From assembly GCA_025362035.1 (NCBI GenBank), contig JANYIN010000080.1, positions 1 to 32,379 of the forward strand: a DNA stretch of 32,379 nt. Reading direction: 5' to 3'. Source of the DNA: Gemmatimonadaceae bacterium (lineage in GTDB: Bacteria > Gemmatimonadota > Gemmatimonadetes > Gemmatimonadales > Gemmatimonadaceae). Below the pieces are notes generated by a model that made no database searches, was not told the DNA's origin, and saw only the letters and a list, made by a program, of their open reading frames with translations. This document shows positions 8,385 to 15,584 of the stretch, one piece after another; position 1 is the first letter of the stretch, and the number at the start of each line of letters is the position of its first letter. A program made the position numbers and the translations under genes.

Positions 8385-10109
8385 ATGAAGCGATCGCTTG
8401 TCGCCGCCGTGCTGGCATCGTTGGGCGCGCTATCCGCCTGCTCACACTCGCCGCCGCAGGTCGTTCCCGAGCCCACGCTGCCGGGACACGAAGAGCCCCG
8501 CGAGCTGGCCGTGGACCAGCAGGTGAAACACGCACTGAACCGCCTGACGTACGGCCCGCGGCCCGGCGACGCCACTGCCGTGCTGCGCCAGGAAGGGCTG
8601 GATCGTTGGCTCGTCCGTGAGCTCACGCCGGAGAACTGGCCCGATCACGCTGGAGACAGCGCGCTCGCGCGCTTTCCGGTGTTGCGGATGTCTGTCCGCG
8701 ATCTCGTCGATTCGAGCCCGCAGCAAGACGTCTTCGTGCGCCGCCGCCGCCTGGAACTCGGACTCGCCGCGACCGCGCAGTATGTCATGACGGCCGAGGA
8801 CAGCGCGCGGTTCAAGGCGATGAACGACCTGGGCAATCGGCGGGTGAACGAGTACCTCGGTGCCAAGCTCGAACGGGCCGTCACCAGCGACCACCAGCTG
8901 GAAGAAGTGATGACGGACTTCTGGGAGAATCACTTCTCCGTGTTTCGCGGCAAGATGCCCACGCAGTTCACGCTGCTGGAGTACGACCGTGACGTGATCC
9001 GTCCGCACGCGCTGGGCAAGTTCCGTGACCTGCTCGGCGCCGTGGCGCACAGTGCCGCGATGCTGTACTACCTGGACAACTTTCAGAGCAACGCGGATTC
9101 GGCGCATCTGACGCTGCCGGCATGGCACAGCATCGAAGCGGCGAAGACGCCCGCGGACGCCGCGCGCATCCGCGCCGCCGCGCTCCGCCGCCGAGGCGGT
9201 CTGAACGAGAATTACGGCCGAGAGTTGATGGAGCTGCACACGCTGGGCGTGGACGGCGGGTACACGCAGCAGGACGTGATCAACGTCGCGCGCGCGCTCA
9301 CGGGCTGGACGCTGCAAACACCACGGGAAGGAGGTGGATTTACCTTCAATCCCGCCGCGCACGATGCCGACACAAAGGTGGTGCTGGGGCACGTGCTCAA
9401 GGCTGGCCGTGGTACGGAAGATGGCGAGGAGGTCCTCGACATCGTGTCGCGTCATCCAAGCACGGCGCGCTTCATCGCCACAAAGCTCGTGCGCCACTTC
9501 GTGGCCGACACCGCCCCACCGGAACTCGTCCGCCGCGTGGCGGCGACGTTTCTGCAGACGAACGGCGACATCCGCGAAATGATGGCGGTGATCGTGTCCA
9601 GTCCCGAGTTCTATCGCAAGTCGTCGTTCCGGGCAAAGGTGAAGACGCCATACGAAGTGGTGGCCAGCACGTATCGCGCGATGGGCGGCATTCCCGATAC
9701 GCTCGCGCGGTCGATCCAGTACGCGGCGCAGCTGGGCCAGCAGTTGTACGGCCACCTGACGCCAGACGGATGGCCGGACGTTGCGGACGCGTGGATGAAC
9801 ACGGGCGCCGTGCTGAATCGCATCAATTTCGGCGCGAACGTGGCGGCGGGACGCATCGTGGGCATCGCGGTCAACAAGTGGCCGCCCGCGATGACGCTCA
9901 AGGGAGTGCCCCAGGCGACCATGGCGGACAGCGTGGCGGCCGTGCTGCTCCAGGGCGAGATGTCACCCGATACACACGCGGTGCTCAGGTCCGGCACCAA
10001 TCCCATCGCGGAGCGCGCGGGGCAGTCGGCCATGGTGGCGAAGGGCGCGCCGAGCCTTGCGGAACTCATCGGACTCGCGCTGGGTGCACCGGAGTTCCAG
10101 CGACACTGA
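8385..10109 (+). CDS. DUF1800 family lipoprotein
   Basis: DUF1800 proteins are exported proteins of unknown biochemistry, usually encoded beside a DUF1501 protein. Here the N-terminus is a lipoprotein signal with lipobox LSAC (Cys19). Family hallmarks in order are HALNRLTYGPRPGD (about 49-62), a FWENHFSVF stretch (about 184), RELMELHTLGVDGGYTQ (about 280-296) followed by DVINVARALTGWT, then FYRKSSFRAKVKTP and GQQLYGHLTPDGWPD towards the C-terminus. The length of 574 is typical. The start is at an ATG 13 bases after the preceding stop. The next gene encodes a LuxR regulator, so the expected DUF1501 partner is absent from this locus. Confidence 0.85.
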   Translation: MKRSLVAAVLASLGALSACSHSPPQVVPEPTLPGHEEPRELAVDQQVKHALNRLTYGPRPGDATAVLRQEGLDRWLVRELTPENWPDHAGDSALARFPVLRMSVRDLVDSSPQQDVFVRRRRLELGLAATAQYVMTAEDSARFKAMNDLGNRRVNEYLGAKLERAVTSDHQLEEVMTDFWENHFSVFRGKMPTQFTLLEYDRDVIRPHALGKFRDLLGAVAHSAAMLYYLDNFQSNADSAHLTLPAWHSIEAAKTPADAARIRAAALRRRGGLNENYGRELMELHTLGVDGGYTQQDVINVARALTGWTLQTPREGGGFTFNPAAHDADTKVVLGHVLKAGRGTEDGEEVLDIVSRHPSTARFIATKLVRHFVADTAPPELVRRVAATFLQTNGDIREMMAVIVSSPEFYRKSSFRAKVKTPYEVVASTYRAMGGIPDTLARSIQYAAQLGQQLYGHLTPDGWPDVADAWMNTGAVLNRINFGANVAAGRIVGIAVNKWPPAMTLKGVPQATMADSVAAVLLQGEMSPDTHAVLRSGTNPIAERAGQSAMVAKGAPSLAELIGLALGAPEFQRH

Positions 10110-10208
10110 CGGCGCGCGGCGTGTTGGCGGCGCGCCTGACGACGAACGGCTGTCCGACCGAATCGAAGCGGAAGTAGCGAACCGGCGCCCACTCTCCGAA
10201 GTTGGGGC

Positions 10209-10655
10209 GTGCGGAAACCCGTCCTGCTGTATGGCCTGCTGGGGGGCGTGCTCATCGCGCTGCTCAGGACAATCGAGTACCGGTATCTCGTCGTGGAGCA
10301 CTCCGTCGAGATATACGGCGGGCTCGTGGCGCTGATCTTCGTGACGCTCGGTATCTGGTTGGGCCTCAGGATGACCGGCCGGCGGGAGCGAGTGGTGGTG
10401 CGCGATGTCCCCGTACCGGCGGCCTCGGCGTTCATACGAAACGACGAGAAGCTCGCGGCAATCGGCATGACCAGGCGCGAGCTGGAGATCCTGGAGCTCA
10501 TCGCCAAGGGGCTGAGCAACCGGGAAATTGCCGAACGGGTGTTCGTCAGCGAGAACACGGTGAAGACCCACTCCAGTCGCGTGTTCGAAAAGCTGGGAGC
10601 GAAACGCCGAACGCAGGCCGTGCAGCTGGGCAAGGAGCTCGGTCTGATCCCCTGA
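10209..10655 (+). CDS. Membrane-anchored LuxR-type transcription regulator
   Basis: Protein of 148 residues joining two transmembrane helices (about 7-24 and 37-54) to a C-terminal GerE/LuxR helix-turn-helix (about 86-148). The DNA-binding part shows MTRRELEILELIAKGLSNRE, then EIAERVFVSENTVKTHSSRV and FEKLGAKRRTQAVQLG, which are canonical. There is no receiver, PAS or autoinducer domain, so any signal would come through the membrane segment or through a partner protein. It starts at a GTG (10209) with a weak purine stretch before it. The gene is followed by a 46-base palindrome and a DUF4199 membrane protein, a neighbour that may be functionally linked. Confidence 0.82.
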   Translation: MRKPVLLYGLLGGVLIALLRTIEYRYLVVEHSVEIYGGLVALIFVTLGIWLGLRMTGRRERVVVRDVPVPAASAFIRNDEKLAAIGMTRRELEILELIAKGLSNREIAERVFVSENTVKTHSSRVFEKLGAKRRTQAVQLGKELGLIP

Positions 10656-10681
10656 GCGGATTCGGGCAGCCGAGAGGTCGT

Positions 10682-10727
10682 CCGAACGGATGATTTTGCC
10701 GCCGATCGGCGAAAATCATCCGTTCGG
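10682..10727. promoter_or_regulatory. 46-bp nearly perfect palindrome (operator or bidirectional terminator)
   Basis: The left arm CCGAACGGATGATTTT (10682-10697) is exactly complementary to the right arm AAAATCATCCGTTCGG (10712-10727). Between them is GC plus the 12-base palindrome CGCCGATCGGCG (10700-10711). Only the two bases GC interrupt full symmetry. It lies 26 bases after the LuxR stop and 74 bases before the DUF4199 start. It could be a terminator, although no U-run follows the stem, or a large operator. Confidence 0.7.
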
Positions 10728-10801
10728 GTGACGCGAACGAGGTGGTGCGCGCTATAGAATGGCTCCAATCCTTCCTCTCACAGCGCACAACGGAGCGACA
10801 C

Positions 10802-11344
10802 ATGAAACGGATCGTCCTGACCTTTGGCTTGATCTCCGGTGGGATCATGGCGGCGATGCTCGCCGTCACGATGGCGTTCCAGGATCGGATCGGCACGGAC
10901 AATGGCGAGGTCATTGGCTATTCGACGATGATCCTTGCGTTCCTGATGGTCTACTTTGGCGTCCGGTCGTATCGCGACAACGTATTGGCCGGCGCCATCA
11001 GCTTCGGGAGGGCGTTCAAGGTGGGGATCTCGATCACGCTGGTCGCGTCGGCATGCTACGTGGCGGCGTGGGAAGTGATCTACCGCACCATGGCGCCTGA
11101 CTTTGCGGAGAAATACGCGGCGCGGGTGATCGAGAAGGCGCGGGCATCGGGGGCGAGCGAGAGTCAGCTTGCCGCACGACGGGCGGAGATGACGAAGTTC
11201 ATGGAGCAGTACAAGAACCCGGCGGTGAACGTGGGACTGACGTTTCTGGAGGTCTTTCCCGTGGGTGTGGTGGTGGTGTTGATCAGTGCGGGTGTGCTGA
11301 GCAGGAGGAAGTCGCCAGTCATGTCCGCGGCCGTGCGCGCGTAG
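10802..11344 (+). CDS. DUF4199 family membrane protein
   Basis: Protein of 180 residues with four predicted transmembrane helices (about 4-24, 37-53, 73-95 and 140-163), matching the pattern of DUF4199: short N-terminal pairs, a YFGVRSYRDN-like motif after helix 2 and a long charged helix (about 100-135) before the last segment. Function is unknown. The start at ATG 10802 is supported by GGAG about six bases upstream; the longer frame from 10742 would read through the leader. It follows a membrane-anchored LuxR regulator, and the two may act together. It is convergent with the PQQ dehydrogenase gene. Confidence 0.75.
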   Translation: MKRIVLTFGLISGGIMAAMLAVTMAFQDRIGTDNGEVIGYSTMILAFLMVYFGVRSYRDNVLAGAISFGRAFKVGISITLVASACYVAAWEVIYRTMAPDFAEKYAARVIEKARASGASESQLAARRAEMTKFMEQYKNPAVNVGLTFLEVFPVGVVVVLISAGVLSRRKSPVMSAAVRA

Positions 11345-11357
11345 GCGGAGGTTCAGT

Positions 11358-13337
11358 CTACCTGCTCAGCGCGAACGCTACGACGTAGTCCCCTTTTCCC
11401 CAGTCGTCGCTGCCGCCGACCGAGATCACCACGAACTGTCGTCCGCCAATCTCGTACGTCATCGGGGTGGCCCGCGCGCCGCCAGGCAACGGGCCCTTCC
11501 ACAGTTCGCGCCCGGTCTCGATGTCGAAGGCATGCAGCACGTGATCCATCGCGGCACCGATGAACACCACGCCACCCGCGGTGAGAATCGGACCGCCCAG
11601 GTTCGGTGTGCCCAACGGGGTCTTCGAGAGCGCCGCGAGTTCCGGCTTGATGGTGGCAGGATCGCCGAGGGGTACGTCCCATGCGCGGGCGCCGGTGTTG
11701 AGGTCGATGGCAGTGAGCGCCCCGAACGGCGGCGGCGAGCATGGCAACCCGCTCGGGCCAACGAGCATCCGGCGACGCATCATGTAGGGCGTACCGTGCA
11801 TGCGCGTGTACTGATCGCCCAGCCGCGAGCGATTCAACTTGATCTCCATGGTGTCCACCTGATCGAGCCGGATGAGCTGCACCATGGCCGCGATGCGATT
11901 CACGGGAATCACGACAATGTGTCGAACAGGGTCGTACGCCAGGCCGCCCCAGTGGGCGCCGCCCACGTTGGATGGCACCGCGAGTGTCCCCTCGAGGCTC
12001 GGTGGCGTGTAGATCCCCTCGTTGCGAAGGGGACGGATTTGCGCCGCACACGCCTCGCGGTCGGCCGGCGTGGGACCCCACACATCGGCGAGCGCGAGTG
12101 ACTGGGGGCTCAGCGCGGGGATGACCGTGTTGAACGGCTGCGTGGGCGATGCCCGTTCGCCGAAGATCGTGCTCGCGGGAACCGGCCGCTCTTCCACTGG
12201 GAAAAGAGGCTTGCCCGTGTCGCGGTCCAGCACGAACAGCTGGCCGGTCTTGGTGGCCTGGAGCACCGCCGGGACCATGCGTCCGTTTCGCGGCACGTCC
12301 ACGAGGGCCGGCGGCGAGGCAACATCGTAATCCCACAGGTCGTGATGCACGGCCTGGAAATGCCACACGACCTTCCCGGTGGACACCCGGATGGCCACGA
12401 TGGAGTTGGCGTAGTGATTGTCGCCAAGCCGCTCACCGCCGTAGTAATCGGGGCTCGCGCTGCCGGTGGGCACGAAAACCAGATCGCGCGCGGAGTCGGC
12501 CGCCAGCACGGACCATGCGTTCGCCGCACCCGTGGAATGGGCCATGGCCCCGCGCCACGAATCCCACGCCGCGTCACTCGAATCGCGCGGGACCGGGTCC
12601 CAACTCCACCGCAACGCGCCGGTGCGCGCGTCGAACGCGCGCACTTCGCCGCTGGCGGCATTTGTGCGGTTGTTGTCGGCCACGGCCGAACCGGTGACGA
12701 TGACGCCGTTCACGACGGCGGGTGGCGACGTCAGTTCGTATTCCTCGGCGTAGTACGGCCCGTTGTGCAGGCCCTTCCTGAGATGCACCGTGCCGCGGTC
12801 GCCGAAACCCGTGCACACCGAGCCCGTCTTCGCGTCGAGCGCGATGATCCGCGCATCGATGGTCCCAAGAAAGATGCGGCGCCGGCACCGCGCGTTGGCG
12901 GCGGCGCGCAAATCGAGCCAGGTGGACACCCCGCGGTTGGCGAAATCGCCCCAGTCACCACCGCGATCGGCGCGCGCGTCGTATGTCCACCGCTCGCGAC
13001 CACTCTCCGGATCCAGCGCGATGACTCGGCCGAACGGCGTGGAGAGATACAGCGTGCCGTCCACCATGAGCGGAGTGGCCTCGAACTTCGTTGCCTGCTG
13101 TGTCTCCACGCCGGCCTCGCCGGTCCGGTACGTCCAGGCCACGACCAACTGCGCCACGTTCTCGCGCGTGATGCGGGTCAGGGGCGAATACCGACTGCCA
13201 AGTGCGTCGTGTCCGTACGCGGACCACTCGCCGGCGTGCGGGGCGGTCTGAGCGAGCGCGACGCCCGACAGGACGACGCAGGCGGTCAGGATACCGAGGA
13301 GCATGGCCCGATTCGCGGGCAAAAAACGATTGCGCAT
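11358..13337 (-). CDS. Exported PQQ-dependent dehydrogenase (quinoprotein)
   Basis: Periplasmic quinoprotein dehydrogenase of the eight-bladed propeller type, which oxidises sugars or alcohols with pyrroloquinoline quinone. Signal peptide: MRNRFLPANR then a hydrophobic stretch ending VALAQ (about 1-30). Propeller-blade tryptophan motifs recur: ALDPESGRERWTYD, FDARTGALRWSWD, RVSTGKVVWHFQ and FDIETGRELWKG. Family-specific stretches include QAVHHDLWDYDVASPP and a C-terminal GGRQFVVISVGG. No adjacent Cys-Cys pair or haem c motif (CxxCH) was seen, which favours the glucose/quinate-dehydrogenase-like branch over alcohol dehydrogenase. The start at 13337 (Met33 of the longest frame, 659 residues) gives a clean signal peptide and avoids overlap with the kinase gene upstream. 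No PQQ biosynthesis genes are nearby. Substrate not determined. Confidence 0.85.
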   Translation of the reverse strand: MRNRFLPANRAMLLGILTACVVLSGVALAQTAPHAGEWSAYGHDALGSRYSPLTRITRENVAQLVVAWTYRTGEAGVETQQATKFEATPLMVDGTLYLSTPFGRVIALDPESGRERWTYDARADRGGDWGDFANRGVSTWLDLRAAANARCRRRIFLGTIDARIIALDAKTGSVCTGFGDRGTVHLRKGLHNGPYYAEEYELTSPPAVVNGVIVTGSAVADNNRTNAASGEVRAFDARTGALRWSWDPVPRDSSDAAWDSWRGAMAHSTGAANAWSVLAADSARDLVFVPTGSASPDYYGGERLGDNHYANSIVAIRVSTGKVVWHFQAVHHDLWDYDVASPPALVDVPRNGRMVPAVLQATKTGQLFVLDRDTGKPLFPVEERPVPASTIFGERASPTQPFNTVIPALSPQSLALADVWGPTPADREACAAQIRPLRNEGIYTPPSLEGTLAVPSNVGGAHWGGLAYDPVRHIVVIPVNRIAAMVQLIRLDQVDTMEIKLNRSRLGDQYTRMHGTPYMMRRRMLVGPSGLPCSPPPFGALTAIDLNTGARAWDVPLGDPATIKPELAALSKTPLGTPNLGGPILTAGGVVFIGAAMDHVLHAFDIETGRELWKGPLPGGARATPMTYEIGGRQFVVISVGGSDDWGKGDYVVAFALSR

Positions 13338-13413
13338 GAGGCTGATCCGGATCGAGGACTCGACAAAGCTACGGCCCAGCGCAAGCGCCCCCTCCCGCGC
13401 GGGTGCCAAGCCG

Positions 13414-14538
13414 TCACCGATCAGCGCCCGCATGCTGTACCGCGGGGCAGGGCGCGGCTGGCGCGGGCGCGGGTCGCGCCGGAAGGCTGATGTTCACTTC
13501 GAACCGGCGGCCGACCGCAAGCGTCGTCAGCGTATGCGCGTCGCCATAGAGGAGTCGCAGCCGGTCGCGCGTGGTAGCGAGATCAGCGCCGGGAACCGCC
13601 GCCTCGGCGGCACCGCTCGGGATTTCGTTCTCGACGCCGATGCGCAGCCGCGTACCGTCGCACTCGACGCGAACGAGAATGGTGCTCGGATAGTCCACCA
13701 CGAAGCCATGCCGCACCGCATTCTCCACGAGCGGCTGCAGCAGGAACGAGGGGACCGCCATCGACTTCGCGGCAGCGTCCACCTGGACGTCGCACCGGAT
13801 GCGCTCGCCGAAGCGCGCGTTGATGATGGCGAGATAGCAGTGGAGCACGTCGAGCTCGTCGGCCAGCGCCATTTCGGGCTGATCCGCGGTCCGGAGCGCA
13901 TGTCGAAGGAGCTCGCCCAGGTGACCGATCATCTCATCAGCAATGACCGGGCTCTCGTAGACGGCCGACGAGATCGAATTGAGGGCGTTGAAGAGGAAGT
14001 GCGGCTGAAGGCGGACACTCAACGCGGCCCCGCGAGATTCTGCTGCCGTGCGCGCGAGGTCGGCGATGCGCAGTTCACGATTGACCAGCGACCGCCGCAC
14101 GCGAATGAATGTCATGACGCCGAGGAACACGGAGTACGCGAACAGGTCGTTCGACGATTCCATGAAATAGCGCGCGCCCAGGCGGCCGAAGTCGTAGAGC
14201 CCCAATCCGGCCAACGAGAAAATGGCCGCGCGGCTGCCCCACAGAAGCGTCGTGTGAACGACCGAGTAGCCGATGAACGTCGGCACGTGCGGTAACCAGT
14301 TCGCGCGCCAGTGGACATCCGTGAGCGGATACCGGCGCTCGGCCATCACCAGCAGCGGGAAGAGCAGCAGGGCGAAGTATGCGCCGGTGCCTTCCTCGAT
14401 CAATCGGGTGAGGAAGGTGTCCGAGAGACTCTGCGTCACGTCGCCCAGATAGAACGCCGTGAGCCGAAGCAGGAAGATCGCCGTGAACGCGGCCGCCACA
14501 CCACGCCGCGACAATCGCGGACCGAGCGAATCCACCAT
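13414..14538 (-). CDS. LytS/YehU-type membrane sensor histidine kinase
   Basis: Kinase of 374 residues of the His_kinase (PF06580) type. The N-terminal half has about four hydrophobic segments (about 13-31, 52-68, 88-115 and 130-147). His180 lies in the RLQPHFLFNALNSIS phospho-acceptor block, and the ATPase N-box is PLVENAVRHGF (about 268-278). The usual glycine boxes are poor: where relatives have D-N-G-x-G, this protein has VENEIPSG, and where they have GxGLxNtRxRL it has GADLATTRDRLRLLYG. ATP binding may therefore be altered. These kinases normally pair with a LytTR response regulator. None is adjacent; the next gene on the same strand, 76 bases on, is the PQQ dehydrogenase. The tail is Ala/Pro-rich. 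Confidence 0.82.
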   Translation of the reverse strand: MVDSLGPRLSRRGVAAAFTAIFLLRLTAFYLGDVTQSLSDTFLTRLIEEGTGAYFALLLFPLLVMAERRYPLTDVHWRANWLPHVPTFIGYSVVHTTLLWGSRAAIFSLAGLGLYDFGRLGARYFMESSNDLFAYSVFLGVMTFIRVRRSLVNRELRIADLARTAAESRGAALSVRLQPHFLFNALNSISSAVYESPVIADEMIGHLGELLRHALRTADQPEMALADELDVLHCYLAIINARFGERIRCDVQVDAAAKSMAVPSFLLQPLVENAVRHGFVVDYPSTILVRVECDGTRLRIGVENEIPSGAAEAAVPGADLATTRDRLRLLYGDAHTLTTLAVGRRFEVNISLPARPAPAPAAPCPAVQHAGADR

Positions 14539-14580
14539 ACATGGAGGGTAGCGCTCACGGAGTTTTCCGTCCAGAGTACG

Positions 14581-14666
14581 GAGAACTACTTACCGCGAAA
14601 AACTGCCTACCGCGAAAAACTGCTCACCGCGAAAAACTACCTGTCGCAAAAAAACTGCCTACCGCG
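14581..14666. repeat. Five tandem 17-bp repeats
   Basis: Units start at 14581, 14598, 14615, 14632 and 14649. They read GAGAACTACTTACCGCG, AAAAACTGCCTACCGCG, AAAAACTGCTCACCGCG, AAAAACTACCTGTCGCA and AAAAAACTGCCTACCGCGG. The unit equals the terminal word of the intergenic repeat family seen at 6.4-6.6 and 7.7 kb. The array lies between divergent kinase and response-regulator genes. Confidence 0.75.
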
Positions 14667-14809
14667 GATTGGTGCGGATAAACTGCCGAATGCTCGCGGA
14701 TACGACGCGCTTTCCATTTTTGGTGAACCCTACGGGTCATGGAATGGCTTACGGAGGCTTATCCGCGCCGATTCGCGGCTAATCCGTCAAAATCCGCGGT
14801 GGGTAGTTT
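14649..14809. repeat. Third member of the inverted-end intergenic repeat family
   Basis: The left end AAACTGCCTACCGCGGATT (14652-14670) is inverted at 14791-14809, whose reverse complement is AAACTACCCACCGCGGATT: two mismatches in 19. The interior contains more CGCGGAT-type words (14683-14702 and 14760-14790) and no ORF of its own. Together with the tandem array it fills most of the 320-base gap between the LytS-type kinase and the response regulator. The ATG at 14739 in this element is in frame with the regulator but should not be taken as its start. Confidence 0.65.
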
Positions 14810-14858
14810 ATCAGCGGTGGGAAACGCCGCGGTCCACTCAATAGTTGTGGAGCCTTCC

Positions 14859-15584
14859 ATGTCCAGTCCACTCACAGCAGCCGTGGGTACGCGCGCCGGG
14901 GTGATTCTCGTCATCGACGACGAGATGCAGATCCGGCGCGCGCTCGCCGAAGCCCTGGCCGATATCAGTGACATGGTGCTCGTGGCGGCCTCCGGAGCGG
15001 AAGGACTCGCGCTGGCCGCCAGTTCGCACCCCGATCTCGTGATCCTCGACCTGGGACTTCCAGACATGGCGGGCGTGGATGTCTGCCGCGCCTTGCGACG
15101 GGGTTCCATGATGCCCATCGTGGTGCTCTCGGCGCGGCACGCGGAGGACGAAAAGGTCCAGTTGCTCACCGTGGGTGCGGACGACTACGTGACCAAGCCG
15201 TTCGGCCTCGCTGAACTGGTCGCGCGGGTGCAGGCGCAGCTGCGCCGCGCCCGCGCGCCGACACGACCCACCTCCTCGCCCATGGTGGTGGATGGGTTGA
15301 TCATCGACATCGAACGACGGGAAGTGCGCCGCGACGACACCCTCATCCGGCTGACCCGCACGGAATGGCAACTGCTGTATACGCTCGTCACCCACCCCGG
15401 ACGAACGCTCACGCATCAGCAGATCTTCGATGCGGTGTGGGCCAAGTCGTTCGGCAATCCACAGCAATATCTCCGGGTGCATCTCACGAACCTTCGTCGC
15501 AAGATCGAGCGCGAGCCGGCCGCCCCGCGGCTGATCATCACGGAACCGGGCGTCGGCTATCGCTTCGTGGTCCCGCCGGAATGA
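14859..15584 (+). CDS. OmpR/KdpE-family response regulator
   Basis: Two-component regulator of 241 residues. The receiver domain (about 14-125) has the acidic pocket IDDE (20-22), phospho-acceptor Asp64 in VILDLGLPD and the conserved Lys in YVTKPFG. It is followed by a winged-helix Trans_reg_C domain (about 145-236) with LTRTEWQLLYTLVTHPGRTL and LRVHLTNLRRKIE. Sequence style is closest to KdpE. The start at ATG 14859 (MSSPLTAAVG) is preferred over the longer frame from 14739, because those extra 40 residues are translated from a repeat element and precede the family's normal N-terminus. The stop overlaps the kinase start by four bases (ATGA at 15581-15584), so the pair is translationally coupled. 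No kdpFABC genes are present, so potassium control is not implied. Confidence 0.9.
   Translation: MSSPLTAAVGTRAGVILVIDDEMQIRRALAEALADISDMVLVAASGAEGLALAASSHPDLVILDLGLPDMAGVDVCRALRRGSMMPIVVLSARHAEDEKVQLLTVGADDYVTKPFGLAELVARVQAQLRRARAPTRPTSSPMVVDGLIIDIERREVRRDDTLIRLTRTEWQLLYTLVTHPGRTLTHQQIFDAVWAKSFGNPQQYLRVHLTNLRRKIEREPAAPRLIITEPGVGYRFVVPPE

Noticed and set aside
8442..9755. 437-codon minus-strand open frame
   Set aside because: It lies opposite the DUF1800 gene, whose family motifs are intact on the plus strand.
12342..13490. 382-codon plus-strand open frame
   Set aside because: It is the shadow of the PQQ dehydrogenase; the translation lacks domain structure.
14739..14858. N-terminal extension of the response regulator
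   Set aside because: It is translated from the repeat element and precedes the normal receiver start; ATG 14859 fits the family.
15365..15580. N-terminal extension of the KdpD-like kinase
   Set aside because: It lies within the regulator's coding sequence in another frame; the ATGA overlap at 15581 gives the natural start.
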